Shown piece after piece: positions 22,976 through 34,897 of a DNA stretch of 64,000 nt. Made by a program: the position numbers and the translations under genes. Source of the DNA: Allodiplogaster sudhausi (Eukaryota; Nematoda; Chromadorea; Rhabditida; Diplogasteridae); the NCBI GenBank assembly GCA_945643635.1, contig CALZFC010000030.1:124001-188000 (forward strand). The letters are read 5' to 3'. Every line of letters begins with the position of its first letter. The first letter of the stretch is position 1. The notes under the pieces are model-generated. The model searched no databases, was not told where the DNA came from, and saw nothing but the letters and a program-made list of their open reading frames with translations.

Positions 22976-25900
22976 TCATGAGCGTCTGTAGCATCGAAAG
23001 TAGACACGCTCAAAGAAAAGAAGAAGTGTGGCGAGGAAATTCGCAAATAAAAGTGCGATGAAGGGAATGCGCAGTTGGCTGAGAGTCATTACGGATTTCG
23101 TGAAGGCAGGGGGTTTGAAGTCGACCGTTCCTCCTCCGGGTTTCGAGGTGTACTTTCGGACCATTGCATCAAGCTAAACTGACAGAACATTCAGGGATGT
23201 CGAACACAGAGGCCCCCGACTAACTCGATCCGGGCTATAGAGAATGAGAAGTTGACGGTTGAGAGCCTTGCGAAGGCGCGCGAGCCGTCGATCTTTGCGC
23301 ATGAAGAGACATGCAGGAATTGGAAGCAGAAAAGATTGTTGGATAAGAACGGGATAACTAGGCAATATACTCAAGAAATCCGCACGAGAAGGTGGCACAA
23401 TCCTTAAGAAAGCGGAAAAAACAATATGCAATAAATACATTTCTAAAACCACATCTCGTCTTGATAGCAACATGGGACTAAATAGTAAAAATGACTAACT
23501 GTCTCAACGTGCAGTCGCGATATTTCCCGTTAGATCCGAGTTTGAAGGTGGAGAAGCCGGATATGACAATATCTCGTGCGAAAGTCTTTAAGAGGCCGGT
23601 GCCGGCAAGCGGAGCGCACAGCTGTTGAACAGGGACGAAAATTGCTCTCATTTATTTAGCGATACTTTTCCTTAGTAAATATTATGCGACAACTTTCAGA
23701 CTGTTTGCGGGGACATATGTACTTTCTTTTAAATAAAATAGTTCCTCGGTTAATTGAAAAGGTCATCGTTTCCTTTCAAAAAGAATGGCATGAAACCTTG
23801 TCAGTCATGAGTTGCTGATCGGGCTCAGTCACCAGCCGCGTATTGGAAACTTCGGCGCGGCTTGCGCCGAACAGTTCCACGACCTCATGAGAAAAAGGTT
23901 ATGTGAAGTATTCCTCGGTGTAAACCTCCTAGCATTGAACTTTGTGAAGCAACGTGAGAAAAAAATGGGATACATAGTTCCGAAAGGTATTTACATATGA
24001 CAAAAAAAGCTATGTATTTGACTATAATGTGATCAAGCATTTTTTTTGTGATAGCAAGCCTGCCGGTAATGTCTGAATAAACTCTGACAGCTTCTGGTTT
24101 GAGTTGAAAGTCGCCTTTGGTTAGGAGACGAGCGGTGCCCTCTCGAAGAACATTCAGAAGCTGCCTCGTCGTGCTGCAATTGATTGGGAGCAATCAACTT
24201 CTGCACGGGACGAAATAAGGGGTAATATACATATCTTATTGTTAGTAAAACGAACGTCGGCGGTTTCATTGAACTCTGCATGGTAGCACCCTTGTAGAGG
24301 CTGTTGTTGAAGACGAGGAGAAGAAGAAGGGCAAAGAGGAAGGCAGCCATCGCTGGCCGCCGCGCCCTCATTGGATCCGCGAGCCCCGCTTGCAGAATCA
24401 GGGACGACGAGGGCGGCCTGCTCGGTTTCCTTGAACAAATTGCTTTATTTTACTTCTAGATACCAAGAGATGCTCTTCCCAATGAACGCATTGCAAATTA
24501 ATTTAAAATCTACGGTAAAGCTTATATTCCGCTGTTCAAGCCGAGCAAAAAATCTCATTTTTTTATTTAGTTAAGGGCATTGAAAAATAGTTCCCCGGGG
24601 GTACTAATAGAGAAAATACGGCACAACGCCAACTTTACTTTTCAGCCGATTATTATATACTCATGCTTAAGAGAGCCTGTCTGAGATATTCGACCATGGC
24701 TATATACAGGGCGTGCAGTAAAATGTTTTATTTTTTAATTCTTTTTTCCTTTGGAGGTCTTGTGTAGTATCATGAGAGCTTTCAAAAAAACTTTTTTTCA
24801 AAAAAATTTCCTCAAGTATAACTACAGTATACTAAGATTTAGCCAAAAAGTTCGAGTGATCATAAAAACCTTCAAATATAAAAACCAAATTAAATTTTGA
24901 TAACACCGCTAGATTCCTTATTTAAATGAGCGCAAAATAGTCTAAACCACTTTTTGAAAAAGTTTTCATCTTAACACCAAAATAAGCCCTTTAACCTCCT
25001 GGAGGTGCCATTTGAGTACCAATACATCGAAACTGCGCTTCCAAACCACAACCATTTAAAAGAGCATCCTTTTAAACCCCTTAAAATATGTATTTGAATG
25101 TGATTATCCTTCCCAGATTTTGAACGGTTCTGGATGAATACTGTAAAGTGCTCAAAAAGTTCCAAGCGTACAAAGACATAACTCGCTTTATTCTTAATAT
25201 TATATGGAATTAGACATACCATTGTATTTGTCTTGGAAAACTGCATAGAAAGGGTCCAGATAGTCTTTTTCTTCAGTTTGTTTTAAATGGTTTTCTCGGC
25301 AAAAACCGTATTTGTGGCTATTTTTCGACATAAAAATGCCTTTAAGTGCACGTAGTCCCCAAAACAGCGCCTCAATTTATACTTCCTATGAAAGCCCAGT
25401 GTTTGTCACGTAGGATAAACTATTTATCGATCATAGTTTCTTTCCCAACAAATAGCATCGTTTATTTTAATCCGCTGAGCTCAGTGCGACCAGTTCAAAA
25501 AATACCATTTAACCTCTCTAACATGCATTAATCTGAATATTATGCAAAATAGTTGCTATATTCGTGTTCCTCGCATTAATATAACCCTTTGGAGTGAATT
25601 TGGAGGAAAAAAAATTTTGAAAAAAAATTCTCACTTTTCCAGAAAGCGGAAAAAACAATATGCAATAAGCTCAGTGCGACCAGTTCAAAAAATACTAAAT
25701 TTAAAATAAATTTTTTTCGAAAAAAATCAAAATTTCTTCAAAATCAATTTTTGTTTCCAAATTCACTCCAAAAGGGTAAATTTTGGTGTAAAGATGAAAA
25801 CTTTTTCCAAAACTGGTTTAGACCATTTTGTGCTCCTTTAAATAAGGAATCTAGCGGTGTTATCAAAATTTAATTTGGTTCACTTTGAAGGTTTTTATGA

Positions 25901-27330
25901 TCACTCGAACTTTTTGGCTAAATCTGGGTATACTGTAGTTATACTTGAGAAAAAGTTTTTGAAAAAAAGTTTTTTTGAATGTTCTCATGATACTACACAA
26001 GACCTCCAAAGGAAAAAGAATTAAGAAATAAAAAATTTTACTGCATGCTCGTGTTCAAGAATCTCAGACAGGCTCTCTTAACCGTGATTCTTTCGTCGCA
26101 GGGATGAGAGAAAGCAGGACAAGAGAGAAGCTCTCCATAGAGTATGCGATGACCAAGATGGCTACGAATCCTACTAGAAGCGATGGGGAAAAGACGAGAA
26201 ATTCGGCAAGCGACCCTCCAGCATCCCAGTCGGCTCGTTCATAGTAATCATACTGTAATGTATGAATTAAACACATTTAAATTCTTTTATAAAGACTGTT
26301 GATTTATTACGTATAAATCTTTAAATTGTGATCTTTAAGAGACTGCTATCTAAAAAAAAGATTGGGAAGACAGAATCAGAATTTGAGTATACATATACCC
26401 ATGTAAAAAATATGCACATGCATACCTGTGTATGTACAACATAAATACATACATATACATAGACTACAGTATGAGTGTAGTGGAAGGCGGCCATTCGTTC
26501 GCTGCTATAAGTTTGCGTTTCTATCAGTCCATCAAGTTCGCCTTCAAAAACAAAGAAAAGCAGAATAAACATTAATATTAATATGCAGTTATATACAATA
26601 TATATACATATATTAATTCTATATAAATAAATGTATTTATTTGTTTAAATATACATTAATAATAGATATACATATATGTACATATATACTATTATTAATG
26701 TAACAGATATTATATAAAGGTAATTATGAAGAAATGCCCGGGTCAAGAACCTCTCTGAACCATGCCGAGAGCACCGTCAAAATCGCCTTTCTCGTTAATC
26801 GGCGAGAACCCTCCTGAAGTCATTAGGAAACTGCATTTGAGGAAAAATTTGTCTTCTCCTAATTGAATATCAAAGAAAATTTAAGAGGAGAGTAATTTGA
26901 TTGAAAGAGAGATTTAACTGCTTATTTATTCTTTATTCCATTATTCTGCTTAATCAATCCAACCAAAGGAGTCGACGCTCACGAACTCGATGGGAAGCAT
27001 TCCAGCTTCGGCAGCTGCGCTACGCCATATGTCCACGACGATGCCTCCAAGTTCCGTTCTTAATTTTTGGGAATTTTTGATGCGAGAGCGTGGGGATGTT
27101 TAAAAAAAGCAAAAAAAAAACTCGAAAATTTTGAGAACACAATGCGAGAAGACTGAATTGGAGCGATTCAAGAATCAGGTAAATGTAATACTTAAGAAAT
27201 ATTAAAGCATTCAAGAAGGAAGACAAAATTGAGCGTTTTTTTCAACCTCGTGCTGTCTGAAATGGTGTCTTGTAGATTAAGGGAAAAGTGACATCGCCTG
27301 CGTAGCCAAGTCGGAGGGGCATTCTTTAAA
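22976..27330 (-). CDS. Ionotropic glutamate receptor-like (IR-type) ligand-gated channel subunit
   Basis: Reading 5' to 3' on the minus strand: about 27330-27248 (LRLGYAGDVTFPLIYKTPF, start of ligand lobe S1); about 27056-26970 (GGIVVDIWRSAAAEAG); about 26823 downward (FSPINEKGDFDGALGMVQRG); about 26535 downward (ELDGLIETQTYSSERMAAF, with the ligand-lobe Arg in SSER); 26252-26083 (TM1); 24429-24256 (pore loop SSLILQAGLADP, then TM3 RRPAMAAFLFALLLLLVF); 24173 downward (S2, LREGTARLLTKGDF); about 23636 downward (S2); and 23172-22976 (TM4, SQLRIPFIALLFANFLATLL). Phases agree for TM1-TM3-S2. The usual SYTANLAAF after TM3 is replaced, as in divergent IR receptors. The 5' end and a middle S2 exon near 23.2-23.4 kb are uncertain. 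The intron between TM1 and TM3 contains two mobile elements. A role in chemosensation or synaptic signalling is inferred only. Confidence 0.6.
24450..24622 (-). mobile_element. Truncated copy of the G-rich CCGTATTTTCTC MITE
   Basis: One terminus (ACTAATAGAGAAAATACGG) and about 150 nt of interior match the complete copies at 30.9 and 60.4 kb. The other end is missing. It lies in the TM1-TM3 intron of the ionotropic-receptor-like gene. Confidence 0.65.
24671..26077. mobile_element. TTAA-bounded element A with about 300-bp inverted repeats
   Basis: TTAA at 24667-24670 and 26078-26081 flanks termini GAGAGCCTGTCTGAGAT and its complement. The inverted arms match for roughly 300 nt each (about 24671-24990 and 25780-26077). 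No transposase is seen between them. TTAA targets are typical of piggyBac and Kolobok elements, so this is probably a non-autonomous derivative of one of those. It sits in an intron of the ionotropic-receptor-like gene. Confidence 0.75.
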
Positions 27331-28280
27331 TGAACTGGACGAAATGCATATCGCTTAACTCTTATATATTCAGACGTTAGTGAATGAATAAAATTAGGAG
27401 TGTATGTTACGAATAGATTTGGCCCAGGAAATATGGTGAATGTTGCTGACCTATCCTGATAAATTGAATAAGAAACATAAACAAGTTACGTGCCACTTCT
27501 CGAAGAACATAACCGAGCAGAAAATATGTACACTTCCCCCTCTCCTCCTCAAACACGTTCTCAGGATAATATTTTATGAGGCTCGAACTTGCAAGATAAA
27601 CATTAAATAATAATTTTCTTTCTCACTTTTCTGTTTCTCTCAAACGCCGTTGTACTCTGTCCATAATTCTCGTCATTTGCGTTTCCAATTTCACATTGCC
27701 ATACTTCAAAATTCGTATTAAAATTGTTGCGCGTTTAAAATAGCATTTATATGTTTTCAACGTACCTGCAAACATATGTACATATGCCTGCATGTAATTT
27801 CAGTAACATTTTGCACAAATCCCCCTTTTCTGTTAGAATAGGATAAATAAGAAAAGTGACAAACGGAAGGTAAAAGTATATACATGCATACATAAGTATG
27901 CAGTTTCGTGGTGAAATTGGAGATGAAGCCTGCATGTGTATGTAGTATGATTTGGTGAGGGGAGACGAGAAAGGCATTCTTTTTAATGTTCAAAAAGAAA
28001 TCAATACAAAAGTACTTCTGAATAGTTTATTCGTTTGTTATTTGACCATAATTGCAAGTTTACTGGCGCATTGAGAGTAAACATAAAACAAGCGAATTAG
28101 CCTCCAATCATTCATCCTGAACGAGATTGCTTGCTCATTAAAAAAACCTTGATCATCGCATTTTTTGCTTTTTGCTGTGCTTTCAATCGATTTATCTGTG
28201 GCAGTCGATTGGTTAGCGTTAATCTGTGTTTGGATACATTTTTACTCGATCAATAACGATCTGCACCGACCACCTCTTCC
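27331..28280. other. Upstream of the ionotropic-receptor-like gene; missing 5' exons may lie here
   Basis: No exon could be assigned. A start codon for the ionotropic-receptor-like protein was not found. Confidence 0.4.
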
Positions 28281-28286
28281 ACTCCA

Positions 28287-28455
28287 GTCTTCCTCATGAT
28301 CGTTGTCTTCTTCTGCCGGTTTGGCATCACCCGTCGCCATCTTCTCGGTCATGTTCATCAATTCGCAATGCCCTTCAGAGTGTTTCGAGGGGTGTTTTGT
28401 TAGCATCTTTCTATCCATCAGCGTCGGTATTCTCTGTGTAACAACAACAAACAAG
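28287..28455 (+). pseudogene. Receptor relic 6: decayed TM6-TM7 exon of an srsx-like receptor
   Basis: One frame gives FLMIVVF and another AIFSVMFINS...SIFLSISVGILCV, which line up with the TM6-loop-TM7 exon of the intact copies after a frame change. It ends CAACAAACAAG-GT like their exon 6 donor. A tail-like NDWMRAMA follows. No exons 1-5 are present. Confidence 0.45.
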
Positions 28456-28990
28456 GTTGGCTATTAATCCATGTATGGCAACGACTGGATGAGAGCCATG
28501 GCTAAATGGCATTTTCAACTTTGTCGTCATCAGAAACAACCATCGTGCGGTGGTTATGCCGTCACAAATAGTACGTCACGTGATCTATGTATATATTTAT
28601 GTACATAGGCATGTGTACATGTCCAATGCATGTTGCTAATTGTAAGATAAATACACATTGTTATCACATACTGTGAATATAAAAAGCACAGAAAAATCGG
28701 TAATTTCAATGATACTGAACTGAAGCTACTTGGTTGAGCGAAATATAAAGTGGTTTTATATGCCAGCGAGTTCGCATTTAAAAATGTGAGTAAAACGACG
28801 GACAAAAAGATTATAATTCCATCCAATCCCGCTGAAATTGCATAAGACGCAAAAGTGTAACATCGGTTGACAGAGACAGAATACCCTGCGGAAGAATCAT
28901 GTATGTAAGCATATTTTGTCATTCTCATTGAGTTTTATGCCGTCATTCATTGTGCATTATCAGATGTCCCTTTGAAGCGCTGAATAAATA

Positions 28991-29550
28991 TGGGCGGCAT
29001 CGTCGAAAATCTTCTCATTGTATTCTATGCACTCTTTGCCATCTGTGGCGTAACGGGAAGTCTGCTCACCATTATTACGACATTTAAGCTCAAGTTTAAG
29101 CCACATTTAAGCCCTTCTGAAGCCTGGCAATTTGAAGTCTGACCATTTTAAAACACCCATACTCACATATGAGTTTAATACAAATGAAGTAGCTCCAAAT
29201 ATTTTGTAGTGCTTATTCTTGCTGTCTGCTATCCAGCATGTACATATTGATTAAAATACGCCATATAGGAGAGGAGCCAGTTTAGATTAATTTCGATATT
29301 TATTTTCTATTAAGTTTTTAAACGAATTAGGTAATACTTTTAATGTAAACCTACATGTAAGTATTCTTAACTATTTGAATATAATTTTTTTCGAAATTAT
29401 TTTGAAAAATATTTAAAAAAAAATATTCGCCTGTTGGATTTGAAGCAACCTCATCTGCTCGTTTCCACTAATGATTCGAGGTGCAGCGAATAGTGCTTGG
29501 GTTATCGGAAATGCTGTGAACGAGATCTCGGCATTCGTTATCTATTAAGT
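28991..29550 (+). pseudogene. Receptor copy 7: fragmentary srsx-like pseudogene
   Basis: Exon 1 (28991-29094) is nearly the same as exon 1 of copy 8 (LLIVFYALFAICGVTGSLL). It is followed, within about 20 nt, by sequence that elsewhere lies downstream of copy 8, which marks a deletion or duplication junction near 29113. A remnant of exon 4 (GGAGAGGAG, 29269-29277) and exon 5 (about 29449-29575, IRGAANSAWVIGNAVNEIS) remain, but exon 5 has TAA where intact copies have Gly. Confidence 0.75.
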
Positions 29551-30427
29551 TGTATGGCAGAGGCATAAATAATATGTAGAGTGATCTATGTATATATTTA
29601 TTTACATAGACATATGTCCCACGCGCATTGCTAAGATGTTACCACATTCTGTGAATATACCGAAAGATCTCTCATGTAAATGGTGCGGAACTGAAACTGC
29701 TTACATTAGTTACGCGTAATATAGAGCAATTGTACATGTCAGAGAGTATCAAAAGGTGAGTATAACGGCGGGCTTGTAATTGCATCAAACATGCTAAAAT
29801 TACATAAAGCGCTAAAGTGTAACTTCAGTTGAGAGAGGCAGAAAAATCGTGTACCTACGCATATTTTGTGGTTCTCTGTGAATTAGTGCTGTCCTTCATT
29901 GTGCATTATCAAATGCTTTATTGAAGCGCTGAATAACATATGGCCGACATCCTCGAGGCTTGTCTCATTGTATTCTATGCTCTTTTTGCCATCTGTGGCG
30001 TAACGGGAAGTCTGCTCATCATTATTACGACATTTAAGCTCAAGTCGGTCTCGACTGGAACATTCAGATTTTACCTTTTCTTTAATTTTTTTTTGACACT
30101 CTACTTCCAGGAACAAGGGAAGTCCTTGTAATTACCTCATCGCAATTTGTTCTGTTTTCGACGCGGCGCACCAGGGCGGCCACATTTTCTTGTTTATCAA
30201 CTTCTTCTTCTTCAATAATAGCTCATACCGGCCGATGATTTGCATCGCATATGAAGTCAGTTGAAGTTAATGCTTGTATATACACATATTTACATTTCAC
30301 TGCTCTCTGTTGCAAAAGAAGAGAATTGTGAAATCCAGATTGTTCCTGTGATAGGCGTCCTCGGCGGCGGCGCAATGCTGTGTTCAATAGCAGCAGATCG
30401 ACTTCTCGCTTGCGTCGCAATGAATTA
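29113..30427 (+). repeat. Recent 1.3-kb segmental duplication, copy A
   Basis: Nearly identical to 31891-33205 at a constant offset of 2778; only a few differences were seen (for example near 29419 and 29473). Covers the tail of pseudogene 7 and exons 1-3 of copy 8. Similarity drops abruptly at the end of exon 3. Confidence 0.85.
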
Positions 30428-31888
30428 GTAAATATTAAAAAAATATTCATGTGAAGTCTCTACAGAAACATTTAATTCCTTCACACTTACATAACTCTCA
30501 ATTATACACTTCGCTTTAATTGAAATAAATTTTTGTTGACTTAAATATAGGAATTTTTTAACTTTTCCCACTTGAGCTATAAATCCAAGAACGACTTTGT
30601 CTACATCATCGCTCATATGGTTCCAGTCGTTTTATACACGGGGATTATGGCGGCGATGCTTGTTATCAACATTGGAGAGGAGTTAGCAAGGAAACAAAAT
30701 AAATTAATTGTAAATATCGTTATTCTCATTTTTCGAGTTTATAAAGATTTTCACAAGAAAAGTACGGCAATTTCAGCGCCCTTGTTTGCTGGATACCATT
30801 AATGTTTCGAGGAACTGCCGGCAAAGTGTGGGTAATCTGCACGGCTGTCCTCGAGATCTCCGCTTTCGCAATCTATGGCGTTGTGTGGCAGCAACTCAGA
30901 AAGATGAGTCAGTTTCAGTACTCATTGATATACCGTATTTTCTCTATTAGTGCCTTACTATTTTCAATACTCTTCCGGGGGAGGGGCACCATTAGAAGGG
31001 GGGGGGGGGGTTCTAATAGTTGGAGGGGTATTATGTATTTTTTAATGTGATTGACTAAATGCTCGACATCAATAGAATCATCACTGAAATATCCATTTCA
31101 CCGTAGATTTTGAATGAATTGCGATCGGTTCATTGGGATGGGTATCCCATGCCTCCAGGATCCATTCGAGTACGTCTTGAAACGACTATAAGGGGGGCAT
31201 TATTGGAGGGGTGGGGGTTCTATTATAGGGAGGGAGGGGTACTATTTTCAATTTCATATTCAGGGGTTGTACTATTAGAGGGGGGGGGGTTTAAAAGAGG
31301 GGCGGGTACTAATAGAGAAAATACTATATGCATTTGTCAATATCTATTGAAATTTGTAAAATTATATTGGAAATAACATTGGAAAATATGTAAAGTTTAT
31401 GTTATTGTAGGAGAAATAGCTGAATTCGTAGACTTTCTTTACCCTAGGCAATGAAGTGATGCTGCGCCGTCTCTTCTTCTCAATGTTTCTCATAACCGCC
31501 GTCGTGATTGGCGGTTCGTCCTTGACCACGGGAATCTCTCTGTACGGTTTTGTGTTTGCTCCTCGTGCCCCGCCTTCCTCCTCCAACATCAACCTGACTC
31601 CACTTCTCTCCATCGGAGTCTTCATTAACATTTCCAAGTCGCTGAACGCTGTCATTTTATACGCAACAAGGTGGGCGCATGTATTCTCTTTACCAGGAAG
31701 AAAAGCACTATTGCTTTAACTCGAAATATCCGGAAAAGCCATTTTATATTTCCTTGTTTTTGTTGACGATTAGACTGTCTTCGTCTTTATTAAGCAAAGA
31801 CTACCGCTATGCAATGTCATCGCTTCTTGGCTGTCGCCCAAACAGCGTCGAAGGACACACAAGTCTTGCAACGAGAACTCATATATAA
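29940..31888 (+). CDS. Receptor copy 8: intact srsx-like seven-transmembrane receptor, 296 aa
   Basis: Exons: 29940-30043, 30111-30255, 30339-30427, 30577-30681, 30777-30907, 31448-31670, 31795-31888 (891 nt open). TM1 has GVTGS, TM2 CNYLIAICSVFDAAHQ, and TM3 GGGAMLCSIAADRLLA. TM4 follows YKSKNDFVYI with HMVPVV. TM5 lies in IPLMFRGTAGKVW and ends QQLRKMS. TM6 is AVVIGGSSLTT and TM7 NISKSLNAVILYATR. The tail starts SKDYRYAMSS and ends THI. The TM6-TM7 exon is six nucleotides longer than in copies 3 and 4, in the third extracellular loop. Intron 5 contains a complete G-rich MITE. Exons 1-3 are nearly identical to those of copy 9. Confidence 0.87.
30931..31325. mobile_element. G-rich MITE, complete copy 1, in intron 5 of receptor copy 8
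   Basis: Inverted termini CCGTATTTTCTCTATTAG and CTAATAGAGAAAATAC, flanked by TA. The interior is unusual for its G-runs (12-14 G near 30998-31010, more near 31280). It begins only about 25 nt after exon 5. Confidence 0.7.
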
Positions 31889-31890
31889 GA

Positions 31891-33205
31891 CCTTCTGAAG
31901 CCTGGCAATTTGAAGTCTGACCATTTTAAAACACCCATACTCACATATGAGTTTAATACAAATGAAGTAGCTCCAAATATTTTGTAGTGCTTATTCTTGC
32001 TGTCTGCTATCCAGCATGTACATATTGATTAAAATACGCCATATAGGAGAGGAGCCAGTTTAGATTAATTTCGATATTTATTTTCTATTAAGTTTTTAAA
32101 CGAATTAGGTAATACTTTTAATGTAAACCTACATGTAAGTATTCTTAACTATTTGAATATAATTTTTTTCGAAATTATTTTGAAAAATATTTTAAAAAAA
32201 ATATTCGCCTGTTGGATTTGAAGCAACCTCATCTGCTCGTTTCCACTAATGATTAGAGGTGCAGCGAATAGTGCTTGGGTTATCGGAAATGCTGTGAACG
32301 AGATCTCGGCATTCGTTATCTATTAAGTTGTATGGCAGAGGCATAAATAATATGTAGAGTGATCTATGTATATATTTATTTACATAGACATATGTCCCAC
32401 GCGCATTGCTAAGATGTTACCACATTCTGTGAATATACCGAAAGATCTCTCATGTAAATGGTGCGGAACTGAAACTGCTTACATTAGTTACGCGTAATAT
32501 AGAGCAATTGTACATGTCAGAGAGTATCAAAAGGTGAGTATAACGGCGGGCTTGTAATTGCATCAAACATGCTAAAATTACATAAAGCGCTAAAGTGTAA
32601 CTTCAGTTGAGAGAGGCAGAAAAATCGTGTACCTACGCATATTTTGTGGTTCTCTGTGAATTAGTGCTGTCCTTCATTGTGCATTATCAAATGCTTTATT
32701 GAAGCGCTGAATAACATATGGCCGACATCCTCGAGGCTTGTCTCATTGTATTCTATGCTCTTTTTGCCATCTGTGGCGTAACGGGAAGTCTGCTCATCAT
32801 TATTACGACATTTAAGCTCAAGTCGGTCTCGACTGGAACATTCAGATTTTACCTTTTCTTTAATTTTTTTTTGACACTCTACTTCCAGGAACAAGGGAAG
32901 TCCTTGTAATTACCTCATCGCAATTTGTTCTGTTTTCGACGCGGCGCACCAGGGCGGCCACATTTTCTTGTTTATCAACTTCTTCTTCTTCAATAATAGC
33001 TCATACCGGCCGATGATTTGCATCGCATATGAAGTCAGTTGAAGTTAATGCTTGTATATACACATATTTACATTTCACTGCTCTCTGTTGCAAAAGAAGA
33101 GAATTGTGAAATCCAGATTGTTCCTGTGATAGGCGTCCTCGGCGGCGGCGCAATGCTGTGTTCAATAGCAGCAGATCGACTTCTCGCTTGCGTCGCAATG
33201 AATTA
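31891..33205 (+). repeat. Recent 1.3-kb segmental duplication, copy B
   Basis: Partner of 29113-30427. Its first 450 nt carry a second copy of the dead exon 5 of pseudogene 7 (about 32227-32345); the rest is the promoter and exons 1-3 of copy 9. Confidence 0.85.
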
Positions 33206-34227
33206 GTACACATTTTTGGAAATATTCATGAGATCTCTGCTGAAACATTATTTTCAATTCATTCTAATGCACACTTGTATAAACAACCCGTCCTGAATGA
33301 ATCCCACTTGAGCTACAAATCCAAGAAGGACTTTGTCTACATCGTCGTCCATATGGTTCCAGTTGTTTTATACACGAGCATTATGGCGGCTCTGGTTGTT
33401 ATCGACATTGGAGAGGAGTTAGCAAAGAAACAAAATAAATTAATTTTAAATATAATTTTTTCTCAAAGACTTTCTCGAGAATTGTGCGGCAATTTCAGCG
33501 CTCTTGTTTGCTGGATACCATTAATGTTTCGAGGGACTGCCAGCAATGCGTGGGTTGTTAGCACGGCTGTCCTCGAGATCTCAGCATTCGCAATTTATGG
33601 AGTTGTATGGCAGCAACTCAGAAAGATGAGTCAGTTTCAGTACAATACATATATGTACATATAAATTTATGTCAATATCTTTCAAAACTTGTAAAACTTT
33701 ATTGGAAATAACATGGGAAAGATTGTGAAGTTTAAATGTATTGGAGGAGAAATGGCTGATTTCGTAGAGTTTCTTAACTCTAGGCAATGAAGGGATGCTG
33801 CGCCGTCTCTTCTTCTCAATGTTTCTCATAACCGCCGTCGAGATTGGCGGTTCTTCCATGACCACGGGATTCTCTTTGTACGGCTTTTTGTTTGCTCCTC
33901 GTCCCTCGCCGTCTTCCCTCAACACTAACATGACTACAAATCTCGCCATCGGTGTCTTCATCAACATTTCCATGTCGCTGCACGCTGTCATTTTATACGC
34001 AACAAGGTTCTTGCGCATGATTCATCCTTTATTATCTTTGCCAGTGAACAAAGGACCTCATTAAATATCCGGAAAAGCCATTTTATATTTCATTGTTCTT
34101 GCTGACGATTAAACTGTCTTCACCTTTCTTTAGCAAAGACTACCGCTATGCAATGTCGTCGCTTCTTGGCTGTCGACCAAACAGCGTCGAAGGACACACA
34201 AGTCTTGCAACGAGAACTCATATATAA
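32718..34227 (+). CDS. Receptor copy 9: intact srsx-like seven-transmembrane receptor, 296 aa
   Basis: Exons: 32718-32821, 32889-33033, 33117-33205, 33313-33417, 33499-33629, 33784-34006, 34134-34227. Exons 1-3 match copy 8 almost base for base, while exons 4-7 are diverged but clearly orthologous in layout: YKSKKDFVYIVVHMVPVV, RGTASNAWVV, AVEIGGSSMTTGFS in TM6, NISMSLHAVILYATR in TM7, tail SKDYRYAMSS. No MITE in intron 5, so the gene is shorter than copy 8. The abrupt change at exon 3 suggests gene conversion or a recent unequal exchange with copy 8. Confidence 0.87.
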
Positions 34228-34897
34228 GACCTTTTGAACCCCGACAATTTGAAAACACCCCCATTAACATTTGAGTTAAATGCAAATGAACTAATTCCAA
34301 TTCTTCTCCAATGCTTATTGTTGCAGGCTTATGGCTATAGTGTATGAATTGATTAAAAGACGCCCATAAATGCTTTCAGCATTCAATAGACAAAATTGCA
34401 TTAATCTGGGCAAGTTTCAAAGAATGACGAAAGGCACACACTTTCGGGCCAAGGAATCATGGATCTAGACAAATGTCTTCCTTCAATCTTGTATTATACT
34501 GCATGTCAACTGTATGTAAATACGTGACGTTCTTCCATGCAGCGAAGAATTCAATATCGCTGATGGAAATGCTATGCAATGACTTATCTCGGCAACCAAC
34601 ACGAGATTTCCTGTTTTAAAAGAACCGGTTTAAATGTATTTAGGCGACGAAAAAAACAGTGCCACAGTGTAGCTTATAGCTCAAGGGAGTCTAGTTGCAT
34701 TGATCTTTTTGGTCTAGGCCAATTCGCTCAAATTGCATTAATCTTCAATTGAGAGATGTGTCAATAAAGTCTGTGAAGCATTTCCACGTGTGAAGCGATA
34801 CATACATACATATGTGCAGAATTTGAGATATCGGACCAAATATCACCTGCTTCTGCTAGTTTACTTTGCACTAAAGTACAAAGTTGTCTAACATAAT
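34228..34897. other. Intergenic between receptor copies 9 and 10
   Basis: AT-rich, with the TACATACATATGT type of short repeat common in this window. No exon seen. Confidence 0.5.

Noticed and set aside
28554..28928. 124-aa hydrophobic minus-strand frame upstream of receptor copy 7
   Set aside because: The homologous flank of copies 8 and 9 is not open, so the frame is chance.
34800..34812. Short TACATACATATGT palindromes scattered in the window as possible regulatory sites
   Set aside because: They occur throughout introns and spacers and look like a simple-sequence habit of this genome.
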